A stretch of DNA of 64,000 nucleotides from Cronobacter dublinensis subsp. dublinensis LMG 23823 (GTDB taxonomy: Bacteria; Pseudomonadota; Gammaproteobacteria; Enterobacterales; Enterobacteriaceae). Under the pieces are notes generated by a model. The model made no database searches. It saw only the letters and a program-made list of their open reading frames with translations, and was not told where the DNA came from. Positions 41,773-50,186 of this stretch are shown one piece after another. How positions within the stretch are numbered: the stretch's first letter is position 1; each line of letters begins with the position of its first letter. The stretch is from the NCBI RefSeq assembly GCF_001277235.1, contig NZ_CP012266.1:3534001-3598000 (forward strand). Direction: 5' to 3'. Both the position numbers and the translations under genes were made by a program.

Positions 41773-44532
41773 ATGACCAACTACAGCCTGCGGGCACGGA
41801 TGATGATTCTTATCCTGGCGCCCACGTTTATCATTGGCCTGCTGCTCAGCGTTTTCTTCGTTGTGCACCGCTATCATGATTTGCAGCGTCAGCTGGAAGA
41901 CGCCGGCGCCAGCATTATCGAGCCGCTGGCTGTCGCCAGCGAATATGGCATGAGCCTGCAAAATAAAGAGTCGGTGCGCCAGTTAGTCAGCGTGCTGCAT
42001 CGTCGGCATTCGGAAATTGTACGCGCCATTTCGGTTTACGATCGCCACAATAAACTGTTTGTAACGTCTAATTATCAGCTTAAGCCTTCGGCGCTTCAGC
42101 TCGCAGACGGCGCGGCGATGCCCACTGGCCTTAGCGTAACGCGCCGTGACGACATTCTGATCCTGCGCACGCCGGTGGTGTCCGAGCACTATTCCCCTGA
42201 TGAATCTGAAATCTCTGACGCCAAGCTTAACGCTAATACGCTGGGCTATGTGGCGCTGGAGCTGGATCTGAAATCGGTGCGGCTTCAGCAGTATCAGGAG
42301 ATCGCGATTTCGCTGCTGATGATGCTGATTTGTATGGCCTGCGCGGTGCTGTTCGCCTGGCGTCTGATGCGCGACGTCACAGCGCCTATCCGCAACATGG
42401 TCAATACGGTCGACCGCATCCGCCGCGGCCAGCTCGACAGCCGCGTCGAGGGCTTTATGCTGGGCGAGCTGGATATGCTGAAAAACGGCATTAACTCAAT
42501 GGCGATGTCGCTTGCCGCGTATCACGAAGAGATGCAACACAATATCGACCAGGCAACGTCGGATCTGCGCGAAACGCTGGAGCAGATGGAGATCCAGAAC
42601 GTCGAGCTGGATCTGGCGAAAAAGCGCGCCCAGGAAGCGGCGCGCATTAAGTCTGAGTTCCTCGCCAATATGTCCCATGAGCTGCGCACCCCGCTGAACG
42701 GCGTGATCGGCTTTACCCGCCTGACGCTGAAAACCGATCTCACGCCAACTCAGCGCGATCACCTCAACACCATTGAGCGCTCGGCGAATAATCTGCTCAG
42801 CATCATTAACGACGTGCTTGATTTCTCGAAGCTGGAAGCCGGGAAGCTGCTGCTGGAAAGCATTCCTTTCCCGCTGCGCAACACGCTGGATGAGGTGGTG
42901 ACGCTGCTGGCGCACTCCGCGCACGATAAAGGGCTGGAACTGACGGTAAGCGTGCGTCACGACGTGCCGGATAACGTCATCGGCGATCCGCTGCGTCTTC
43001 AGCAGGTCATTACCAATCTGGTCGGCAACGCGATTAAATTTACCGACCACGGCAATATCGACATCGTGGTCGAAAAGCGCGCCATCAGTAACAACAAAGT
43101 GCAAATTGAAGTGCAAATCCGCGATACCGGCATCGGCATTCCCGAGCGCGATCAGTCGCGGCTGTTTCAGGCGTTTCGCCAGGCCGACGCCAGCATTTCG
43201 CGCCGCCACGGCGGCACCGGGCTCGGGCTGGTCATTACCCAGAAACTGGTTAACGAAATGGGCGGCGATATCTCGTTCCACAGCCAGCCGCACCGCGGTT
43301 CGACGTTCTGGTTCCATATCAGCCTTGACCTGAATCCCAACGCGCTGGTGGATCGCCACGCCACTGACATGCTGGCGGGAATGCGTCTGGCGTATGTCGA
43401 GAAGAACGAAGCCGCGGCGAAAAGCACGCGGGATCTGCTCGACAACACACCGCTGACGGTGGTCTACAGCCCGGAACTGGCGACGCTGCCGCAGGCGCAT
43501 TACGACATTCTGCTCTACGCCGCCCCGGTGACGGATCGCGAACCGCTGACGATGCGCCACGACCAGCTGGCACGCGCGGCGACGCTCACCGACTGCCTGA
43601 TCCTGGCGCTGCCGTGCCATGCCCAGATCAACGCCGAAATGCTGAAAAAAGAGGGGGCCAGCGCCTGCCTGCTGAAACCGGTGACCGCCACTCGCCTGCT
43701 GCCGCTGCTGCTGGAGCATTGCCGCCAGATCCACGCCCGCGAACTGCCGGAAGGCAGTCAGGGTAAACTGGCGATGACGGTCATGGCGGTAGATGATAAC
43801 CCGGCCAACCTCAAGCTTATCGGCGCGCTGCTGGAGGATATCGTTCAACATGTAGTGCTGTGCGACAGCGGTCATCAGGCGGTGGAGCGCGCCACGCTGC
43901 AGCCGTTCGATATAATTCTGATGGATATCCAGATGCCGGACATGGACGGCATCCACGCCTGCGAGCTTATCCGCAAGCTGCCGCAACAGCAGCACACGCC
44001 GATTATCGCGGTGACGGCCCATGCGATGTCAGGGCAGAAAGAGAAGCTGCTGAGCGCGGGGATGAACGATTACCTGGCGAAGCCTATCGAAGAAGAGAAG
44101 CTGCGCGCGCTGCTGCTGCGCTACCAGCCGGGCTACGCGGTGCCGCTGGTCACCAGCACGCCAGCGCTTACGCCGCCTGTGGTAGATACCAGCGCCACGC
44201 TCGACTGGAGCCTGGCGCTGCGGCAGGCGGCGAACAAGCCCGACCTGGCGCGCGATATGCTCCAGATGCTGCTGGCGTTTTTACCGGAAGTGCGCAACCG
44301 CGTAGAAGAACAGCTGGTGGGCGAAAACCCGGAAGGGCTCACTGAGCTTATCCATAAACTGCACGGCAGTTGCGGCTACAGCGGGGTACCGCGCCTTAAA
44401 AATCTCTGCCAGCTGATTGAGCATCAGTTGCGAAGCGGCGTTGATGCGAGCGAGCTGGAGCCGGAGCTGCTGGAATTACTGGATGAGATGGATAATGTGG
44501 CGCGTGAAGCGCATCGCATTACAGGCAAATAA
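41773..44532 (+). CDS. barA: Hybrid sensor histidine kinase BarA
   Basis: BarA senses short-chain carboxylates and phosphorylates UvrY, which activates csrB and csrC. The 919-residue inner-membrane protein has two membrane helices (about 9-31 and 178-197), a HAMP domain (about 199-250), histidine kinase with His302 (MSHELRTPLNG), an HATPase domain, a receiver with Asp718 (LMDIQMPDMDG) and a C-terminal HPt with His861 (HKLHGSCG). The phosphorelay residues are all intact. Its target csrB is in the same window at 46.2-46.6 kb. Confidence 0.99.
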   Translation: MTNYSLRARMMILILAPTFIIGLLLSVFFVVHRYHDLQRQLEDAGASIIEPLAVASEYGMSLQNKESVRQLVSVLHRRHSEIVRAISVYDRHNKLFVTSNYQLKPSALQLADGAAMPTGLSVTRRDDILILRTPVVSEHYSPDESEISDAKLNANTLGYVALELDLKSVRLQQYQEIAISLLMMLICMACAVLFAWRLMRDVTAPIRNMVNTVDRIRRGQLDSRVEGFMLGELDMLKNGINSMAMSLAAYHEEMQHNIDQATSDLRETLEQMEIQNVELDLAKKRAQEAARIKSEFLANMSHELRTPLNGVIGFTRLTLKTDLTPTQRDHLNTIERSANNLLSIINDVLDFSKLEAGKLLLESIPFPLRNTLDEVVTLLAHSAHDKGLELTVSVRHDVPDNVIGDPLRLQQVITNLVGNAIKFTDHGNIDIVVEKRAISNNKVQIEVQIRDTGIGIPERDQSRLFQAFRQADASISRRHGGTGLGLVITQKLVNEMGGDISFHSQPHRGSTFWFHISLDLNPNALVDRHATDMLAGMRLAYVEKNEAAAKSTRDLLDNTPLTVVYSPELATLPQAHYDILLYAAPVTDREPLTMRHDQLARAATLTDCLILALPCHAQINAEMLKKEGASACLLKPVTATRLLPLLLEHCRQIHARELPEGSQGKLAMTVMAVDDNPANLKLIGALLEDIVQHVVLCDSGHQAVERATLQPFDIILMDIQMPDMDGIHACELIRKLPQQQHTPIIAVTAHAMSGQKEKLLSAGMNDYLAKPIEEEKLRALLLRYQPGYAVPLVTSTPALTPPVVDTSATLDWSLALRQAANKPDLARDMLQMLLAFLPEVRNRVEEQLVGENPEGLTELIHKLHGSCGYSGVPRLKNLCQLIEHQLRSGVDASELEPELLELLDEMDNVAREAHRITGK

Positions 44533-44535
44533 CCA

Positions 44536-44570
44536 CGCGTCGGCGTAACGCGATGCAGTACGCCGACGCG
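44536..44570. terminator. Strong hairpin between convergent barA and yqcA
   Basis: CGCGTCGGCGTA and TACGCCGACGCG form a perfect 12-bp stem with an 11-base loop, directly behind the barA stop codon. T-runs are missing on both sides, so it may act as a factor-dependent or weak terminator. Confidence 0.5.
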
Positions 44571-44574
44571 CCGG

Positions 44575-45024
44575 TTAGTTGAGGAGCGCGCCCCACTGTT
44601 CGACCCACGGGCTGGAGAGCGTTTCCGGCTCCGGATAGTCTGCGGCATCGATGTATAACACCTCGCCAACACGCTGCGCCACATGTTCCTGCAGCAGCGC
44701 GTCGAATTTCTTGCCACCGCCGCAAAAATGGCTGTAGCTGCTGTCGCCGAGCGCAATCAGGCCGTAGCGCCGCGTCGGCTGATGACCGTGCTTATCTTTG
44801 ATAGCCTCATAGAGCGGAACGATGCTGTCCGGCAGGTCGCCCTGGCCGGTCGTGGACGTGACGATAAGCGCATAACCGTCGCTGTAGCGCTCCCAGTCGG
44901 CCAGAACGGGGTCTTCATACACCGTAGCCTCGTGGCCCTGTTTTTTCAGGATCGTTTGCGCCTCTTCCGCGACCAGCAGTGAATTACCGTACATGGTGCC
45001 GACAAAAATCCCTACGTTCGCCAT
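44575..45024 (-). CDS. yqcA: Flavodoxin YqcA
   Basis: A 149-residue flavodoxin-like protein. The FMN phosphate loop is FVGTMYGNSLLVAEEA at residues 7-22, and the isoalloxazine loops TSTTGQGDLPDS and LGDSSYSHFCGGG follow. It is a short-chain flavodoxin of the MioC/YqcA group; the partner enzyme is not known with certainty. It forms a tight operon with truC (3 bases apart) and yqcC. Confidence 0.95.
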   Translation of the reverse strand: MANVGIFVGTMYGNSLLVAEEAQTILKKQGHEATVYEDPVLADWERYSDGYALIVTSTTGQGDLPDSIVPLYEAIKDKHGHQPTRRYGLIALGDSSYSHFCGGGKKFDALLQEHVAQRVGEVLYIDAADYPEPETLSSPWVEQWGALLN

Positions 45025-45027
45025 CGC

Positions 45028-45825
45028 TTAATCTCCTTGTGAATGCAGACTGCCTTCATCCTGAAGGTTCGGTCCGGGAAACTCAACCCCAACGGAATCG
45101 GGGAGATGCGCCTGCCAGTCAAAATGCGCGAGCGCCTGGCGCCAGACATCGTCAAGGCCAGCGCGAATAACGAGCGGCTCGCCGGTCACAGGGTGCGTGA
45201 GCGCCAGCTCGCTGGCGTGGAGCATCAGCCGGTTGCAGCCGAAATGCTCCGCCGCAGCGCGGTTCTGGCGCAGATCGCCATGTTTCGAATCGCCGATAAT
45301 CGGGTGGCGCAGATGCGCCATATGACGACGCAGCTGGTGCTTGCGCCCGGTCTGCGGGAGCATCTCGACTAACGAGTAGCGCACCGAATCGTAACGTCCG
45401 ACCGCCACCGGCTGCGTGGTGGTCGCAAGCCCCCGATAGTGCGTTACCGCTGGCTGCGCTTCTTTATCCTGACGCGCAAACTTATCGGCGATTTTATCGA
45501 GCTCTTCTACAAGCGGGTAATCGAGCACCGCGCTATCCGTTAGCCAGCCGCGCACGATAGCGTGGTAGCGCTTCTGGATCTGATGATGTTCAAACTGCTG
45601 CGATAGCAGCCGCCCGACCTCGCTCGACAGGCCCATCAGCAGGACGCCGGACGTGGGTCTGTCGAGACGGTGAGCGGTAAAAACGTGCTGGCCTATCTGA
45701 TCGCGCACGGTCTGCATAACGACCACTTTTTCGTCGCGATCGAGCCAGCTGCGGTGTACCAGCCAGCCGGACGGCTTGTTGACCGCCACCAGCCATTCAT
45801 CTTGCCAGAGGATCTCAAGACTCAC
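45028..45825 (-). CDS. truC: tRNA pseudouridine(65) synthase TruC
   Basis: TruC makes pseudouridine at position 65 of some tRNAs. It is an RluA-type synthase of 265 residues; the catalytic motif is HRLDRPTSGVLL (Asp about residue 54), with KRYHAIVRGW and TGRKHQLRRHMAHLRHPIIGDSKHG further on. It overlaps yqcC by 4 bases (ATGA) and is followed closely by yqcA. Confidence 0.97.
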   Translation of the reverse strand: MSLEILWQDEWLVAVNKPSGWLVHRSWLDRDEKVVVMQTVRDQIGQHVFTAHRLDRPTSGVLLMGLSSEVGRLLSQQFEHHQIQKRYHAIVRGWLTDSAVLDYPLVEELDKIADKFARQDKEAQPAVTHYRGLATTTQPVAVGRYDSVRYSLVEMLPQTGRKHQLRRHMAHLRHPIIGDSKHGDLRQNRAAAEHFGCNRLMLHASELALTHPVTGEPLVIRAGLDDVWRQALAHFDWQAHLPDSVGVEFPGPNLQDEGSLHSQGD

Positions 45826-46151
45826 TGGCTTTCACCTGCGAACAGCGCATCCAGTTCAACCAGCACAGTGAGCACGGCGTCCCGGGCCGGATGGCTGGCC
45901 TCCAGCGCGACCTCATAATAGGGCGCCACAGCAAAGGCCTGCGGCAGCGGCGAACCGGCGTCCAGCAACGCATGCAGGCGCGGGATCAGCACCCATTGCA
46001 GCCACTCGCATGGCGCAAGCGTATCCATGCAAAAAGGCTGCGTGCTTTCAAACGCGGAGGAATGGGGCGCAGCGCTTTGCCACTGCTGATGATGGCGCAA
46101 CACTTGCTCGACGCGCTGCAGCTGCTGGCGAACCCGTTGATGGCGTTCCAT
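45822..46151 (-). CDS. yqcC: YqcC family protein (DUF446)
   Basis: A 109-residue soluble protein of the YqcC family, unknown function. The sequence PFCMDTLAPCEWLQWVLIPRLHALLDAGSPLP is characteristic. It heads the yqcC-truC-yqcA operon and overlaps truC. The start lies about 70 bases from the 3' end of csrB. Confidence 0.93.
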   Translation of the reverse strand: MERHQRVRQQLQRVEQVLRHHQQWQSAAPHSSAFESTQPFCMDTLAPCEWLQWVLIPRLHALLDAGSPLPQAFAVAPYYEVALEASHPARDAVLTVLVELDALFAGESQ

Positions 46152-46220
46152 AACAACCTCTGTGAATCAAAAAAACCGGGCGCGCAGCATAGCATTTCCG
46201 GGCGTCAGAAAAAAAAGCAT

Positions 46221-46251
46221 AAAAAAAGGAGCACTGTGATAACACAGTGCT
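46221..46251 (-). terminator. csrB intrinsic terminator
   Basis: GGAGCACTGTG and CACAGTGCTCC form the stem around TTATCA/GATAA, and seven T follow on the minus strand. It is the 3' end of CsrB. Confidence 0.9.
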
Positions 46252-46581
46252 CCCGGTTCGTTTCGCAGCAGTCCGGCTACTTTTCGGTGCTCCCTGCTCG
46301 TCCGTGACAACTTTTCCTGTGGTCTTGCGACCTTACATCCTTTTACGCATCCTGCTCACATCATCCTGATGTTAATAGTGCATCGTCCCGATGCGTGTCC
46401 CTGATCATCCTGACCCACCGGTAATCCTGACCGGCTCACGTTCTCCTTCCTGGAGGTGTCCCTTAGCGCTCCTGCGCCGTCCTTTCGCTTCATCCTGAAG
46501 CCTTCCCTGAATCGCCCTCCGGCGTGTCCTGTTTGAAGCGCCATCTTCCTGATGTTCACTTCAGCGCCACTCCGTGTCGGC
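46221..46581 (-). ncRNA. csrB: CsrB regulatory RNA
   Basis: CsrB sequesters the RNA-binding regulator CsrA through many GGA motifs in hairpin loops. On the minus strand this segment has 23 GGA triplets, many within TCAGGAT, CAGGAC or AGGAAG contexts. It starts GCCGACACGGAG and then AGTGAACATCAGGA, as E. coli CsrB does, and ends with the terminator stem GAGCACTGTG/CACAGTGCTC plus T-run at about 46221-46251. It lies between yqcC and syd, the E. coli position. The first and last bases are estimated from alignment by eye. Confidence 0.95.
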
Positions 46582-46753
46582 AGGAATAGAATCTCGCATT
46601 ACGCGAGCACTTACAAGGCGGCTTACAGGTTCAATTTAAGATAAGTTTCAAATAAAAGCGCAGCTTTTACGCACAGCACATTGAATAATAAGAAGATTAA
46701 TTTTGGGGCGTGGTAAGAAACCCCTTACACTGACGGCGATCTCTCACAGGGTT

Positions 46754-46771
46754 TGTGAGAGATCTCTTACA
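46754..46771. promoter_or_regulatory. UvrY (BarA-UvrY) binding site upstream of csrB
   Basis: TGTGAGAGATCTCTTACA matches the 18-bp UvrY inverted repeat TGTAAGAGATCTCTTACA with one change. It lies 173-190 bases upstream of the csrB start, the distance known in E. coli. The UvrY gene itself is outside the window. Confidence 0.8.
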
Positions 46772-46791
46772 AGGGGGCAGGCGAAAAAGGA

Positions 46792-47337
46792 TTACACCAG
46801 CGGGTCGAGTTGATTCAGAAAGGCGCTAAGCGCTGGCGCCAGCACGCGTCGCTGGCGGGTGCCGAGGGTTTCGCGCACCACTTCGCCGGTAAGATTACAC
46901 AGCGAGACCACATCCAGTTCACTGTCAAGCGTAGCGATAAACACCGTGGGCGACAGCTTAAGGCGCTTCTGCGTGACAAGGTGGCCAATCAGGTTTTCCT
47001 GCACGCGGCGGAAATCGTCCTGGCTCCAGGCCTGTAGCAGCGTCAACGTCAGCTCACCGTGGCGGGCGGCCATATCGCCCGCGTACTGACTGGCGTAGAA
47101 CGCGTGAGCGTCCGGCTGGAGCACAATATCCAGCGCTTTCTCAACCGCGCCCAGAGAATCCTCAGGCGTAAACGGTCGAGGTTGCCACTCTACCGCGTCA
47201 GGGTGGGTAGATACAATGCACGGGGACGAAATACCGATATATTCTTCACTGACGGGCAGACAGCCCCGCTGTTGCCGCCACGCTTCGCAATAACGCGCGC
47301 TGAATGCTGCCAGCGCCTGTTGTACGTCGTTTTCCAC
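46792..47337 (-). CDS. syd: SecY-interacting protein Syd
   Basis: Syd binds the cytoplasmic face of SecY and may help control quality of the translocon. The 181-residue protein includes the family segments AFSARYCEAWRQQRG and FTPEDSLGAVEKALDIVLQPDAHAFYASQYAGDM, and has no membrane helix or signal peptide. It lies upstream of csrB on the same strand and is divergent from queF. Confidence 0.96.
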   Translation of the reverse strand: MENDVQQALAAFSARYCEAWRQQRGCLPVSEEYIGISSPCIVSTHPDAVEWQPRPFTPEDSLGAVEKALDIVLQPDAHAFYASQYAGDMAARHGELTLTLLQAWSQDDFRRVQENLIGHLVTQKRLKLSPTVFIATLDSELDVVSLCNLTGEVVRETLGTRQRRVLAPALSAFLNQLDPLV

Positions 47338-47406
47338 CAGATTCTCTCTTCAGGTCAGGTAAGATACACTGAACGTTGTATTGTACCTGTATTATCACGG
47401 TGACAC

Positions 47407-48252
47407 ATGAATTCTTATGAAAATCATCAGGCGCTTGATGGCCTGACGCTCGGCAAATCCACGGATTACCGCGACATTTACGACGCCTCTTTGCTGCAGC
47501 CCGTTCCGCGCAGCTTAAACCGCGATCCGCTGGGCCTGCGCGCCGACGCCCTGCCCTTTCACGGCGCGGATATCTGGACGATGTACGAGCTCTCCTGGCT
47601 TAACCAGAATGGTCTGCCGCAGGTCGCCATAGGCCAGGTGGAGATCAATGCCGCCAGCGTCAATCTGGTGGAATCGAAAAGCTTTAAGCTCTACCTCAAC
47701 AGCTTTAACCAGACGCGCTTCGCAAGCCTTGAGGCCGTGCGCGAGACGCTTGAGCGCGACTTACGCGCCTGCGCCCAGGGCGAAGTGTCCGTTACGCTGC
47801 GTCGTCTTGATGAGGTCGAAGGCGAGCCGGTGGCGCGCTTTGACGGCGAATGCATCGATAACCAGGATCTCGTTATCTCCAGTTACGACTTTGACGCCGC
47901 GCTGCTTTCTGGTGCCGCAGGCGATGAACACGTTGAAGAGACGCTGGTCAGCCATCTGTTGAAATCCAACTGCCTCATCACGCACCAGCCGGACTGGGGC
48001 TCAGTACAGATCCACTATCGCGGGCCGAAAATTTGCCGCGAAAAGCTGCTGCGCTATCTGGTCTCTTTCCGTCATCACAACGAATTCCACGAGCAGTGCG
48101 TGGAGCGCATCTTTAACGACATCCAGCGTTTCTGTCAGCCGGAAGCGCTCAGCGTCTATGCGCGTTATACCCGTCGCGGCGGGCTGGATATCAATCCGTG
48201 GCGCAGCAACGGCAGCTTTCAACCGGCAACCGGGCGCCTGGCGCGTCAGTAA
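47407..48252 (+). CDS. queF: NADPH-dependent 7-cyano-7-deazaguanine reductase
   Basis: QueF reduces preQ0 to preQ1, the last free-base step of queuosine synthesis. The 281-residue two-domain tunnelling-fold enzyme has the catalytic Cys and Asp in SNCLITHQPDWGS. The long form with duplicated domain is usual for gammaproteobacteria. It works after QueD, QueE and QueC; queD and queE lie 20 kb away in the window. I saw no riboswitch in its leader. Confidence 0.98.
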   Translation: MNSYENHQALDGLTLGKSTDYRDIYDASLLQPVPRSLNRDPLGLRADALPFHGADIWTMYELSWLNQNGLPQVAIGQVEINAASVNLVESKSFKLYLNSFNQTRFASLEAVRETLERDLRACAQGEVSVTLRRLDEVEGEPVARFDGECIDNQDLVISSYDFDAALLSGAAGDEHVEETLVSHLLKSNCLITHQPDWGSVQIHYRGPKICREKLLRYLVSFRHHNEFHEQCVERIFNDIQRFCQPEALSVYARYTRRGGLDINPWRSNGSFQPATGRLARQ

Positions 48253-48369
48253 TTGCTAAACATCCCGCAAATCCGTCACAAGAGCGGTGCGGGGTGGGTT
48301 GTTAAATGTCACATGGCAGGGCTATTGTAATCAGAGGGAGCGGCGTTTATCGCCCCGTAAGGAGCTTAC

Positions 48370-49734
48370 TTGATTACACATATTAGCCCGCTGGGCTCGA
48401 TGGACTTGCTGTCGCAGCTGGAAGTGGACATGCTCAAGCGCACGGCCAGCAGCGACCTGTATCAACTGTTTCGCAACTGTTCGCTTGCGGTTCTCAATTC
48501 CGGCAGCCAGACCGACAACAGCAAAACGCTGCTGTCGCGCTTTGAGAATTTCGATATCAACGTGCTGCGCCGCGAGCGCGGCGTAAAGCTTGAGCTTATC
48601 AACCCGCCGGAAGAGGCGTTTGTGGACGGGCAAATTATCCGCTCGCTGCAGGCCAACCTGTTCGCGGTGCTGCGCGACATTCTGTTCGTCAACGGGCAAA
48701 TCCATAACGCCGGGCGTTTTCAGCACCTCAATCTTACCGATTCCATCCACATCACCAATCTGGTCTTTTCTATCCTGCGCAACGCGAAAGCGCTGCACGT
48801 GGGCGAAGCGCCGAATATGGTGGTCTGCTGGGGCGGTCACTCCATTAACGAAACTGAATATCTCTACGCCCGTCGCGTCGGCACCCAGCTTGGGCTGCGA
48901 GAGCTGAATATCTGTACCGGCTGCGGACCGGGCGCGATGGAAGCGCCGATGAAAGGCGCGGCTGTCGGTCACGCCCAACAGCGCTATAAAGAAGGGCGTT
49001 TTATCGGCATGACCGAGCCGTCAATTATCGCCGCCGAGCCGCCGAACCCGCTGGTGAACGAGCTTGTCATCATGCCCGATATCGAAAAACGTCTTGAGGC
49101 GTTCGTGCGTATCGCTCACGGCATCATTATCTTCCCGGGCGGCGTCGGCACGGCGGAAGAGCTGCTCTATTTGCTCGGCATTCTGATGAACCCGCACAAC
49201 GCGGAACAGGTGCTGCCGCTCATCCTGACCGGTCCGAAAGAGAGCGCCGACTATTTCCGCGTGCTGGACGATTTTATCGTCAACACCCTCGGTGAGAAGG
49301 CCCGCCGCCATTACCGGGTCATCATCGACGATCCGGCGGAAGTGGCGCGCGAAATGAAAAAAGCGATGCCGCTCGTGAAAGAGTGCCGTCGTGAAACCGG
49401 CGATGCCTACAGTTTCAACTGGTCTATCCGCATTTCGCCGGATCTCCAGGTGCCCTTTGAGCCGACCCACGAAAACATGGCGAACCTGAAACTTTACCCC
49501 GATCAACCGACGGAAATTCTGGCCGCCGATCTGCGTCGCGCCTTCTCGGGCATCGTGGCGGGTAACGTGAAAGAAGTAGGCATCAGAGCGATTGAACAGT
49601 ACGGACGTTATAAAATTCATGGTGATGCGCAGATGATGAAGCGCATGGACGACCTGCTGCAAGGCTTCGTCGCCCAGCATCGCATGAAGCTGCCGGGCTC
49701 CGCTTACATTCCCTGTTACGAAATCTGCACCTGA
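48370..49734 (+). CDS. ppnN: Nucleotide 5'-monophosphate nucleosidase PpnN
   Basis: PpnN (formerly YgdH) splits purine and pyrimidine nucleotides to base and ribose 5-phosphate and is stimulated by (p)ppGpp. The 454-residue protein has the LOG-type motif PGGVGTAEE in its centre and follows the E. coli sequence from ITHISPLGSMDLL to YIPCYEIC. The start codon is TTG, with a Shine-Dalgarno sequence TAAGGAGC just before it. No ATG nearby fits the family start. Confidence 0.97.
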   Translation: MITHISPLGSMDLLSQLEVDMLKRTASSDLYQLFRNCSLAVLNSGSQTDNSKTLLSRFENFDINVLRRERGVKLELINPPEEAFVDGQIIRSLQANLFAVLRDILFVNGQIHNAGRFQHLNLTDSIHITNLVFSILRNAKALHVGEAPNMVVCWGGHSINETEYLYARRVGTQLGLRELNICTGCGPGAMEAPMKGAAVGHAQQRYKEGRFIGMTEPSIIAAEPPNPLVNELVIMPDIEKRLEAFVRIAHGIIIFPGGVGTAEELLYLLGILMNPHNAEQVLPLILTGPKESADYFRVLDDFIVNTLGEKARRHYRVIIDDPAEVAREMKKAMPLVKECRRETGDAYSFNWSIRISPDLQVPFEPTHENMANLKLYPDQPTEILAADLRRAFSGIVAGNVKEVGIRAIEQYGRYKIHGDAQMMKRMDDLLQGFVAQHRMKLPGSAYIPCYEICT

Positions 49735-50186
49735 TATCAGGCGGCCTGCGGGCCGCTTTTTTTATCTTCTTCTGCCTGCGCGAATCGTTTGCGCTCTAAA
49801 TTTCACCGCGCATAATCCTGGAAATTTCTCCAAAAGAATTTCAGTGTGCTGTTTTCCTCTCTTTTTCCAGAAAGTTATTAATGATTTGATCCGCGTCTAT
49901 TTACCTCATCTGCCGTCAATGGCAGGCTCTGCGCGCATTAATGCCGACCTCGCACTGAAAGCCAGTGTTATGATCTAAAAATCGCCTGATAAAAAAGTGG
50001 ATTATTGCATTTGAGATCGGGATCACTGAAGGATTCAGTGCATGAATGTATCTTTCGCCCCGCCATAGTTTCGGGAAAAAATTATAAAAAAAGCGCCCTA
50101 AACAGAATTTAGTTTTACAGTTCGTCGATATTTTATCGAATGTAACTATTAAGTTCGATTTTTTGCTTCCTCCAGGAGATACACAG
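49735..50186. promoter_or_regulatory. sdaC upstream region with CRP-like site
   Basis: A 450-base gap without a gene. At 49739-49765 GCGGCCTG/GGGCCGC plus T-run is the ppnN terminator. TGAGATCGGGATCACT at 50012-50027 matches 8 of 10 conserved positions of the CRP site TGTGA-N6-TCACA. Directly after it CACTGAA/TTCAGTG (50024-50040) forms a 7-bp hairpin that overlaps the site. In E. coli sdaC responds to CRP and Lrp. The Shine-Dalgarno sequence before sdaC is CTCCAGGAG. Confidence 0.5.

Noticed and set aside
42496..44022. A 508-codon open frame opposite barA
   Set aside because: Antisense shadow; BarA in the other strand has every domain and phosphorelay residue intact.
46356..46559. A 67-codon minus-strand frame between yqcC and syd
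   Set aside because: It lies fully within the csrB RNA and its codons are just the repeated AGGA/GGATG motifs read as protein.
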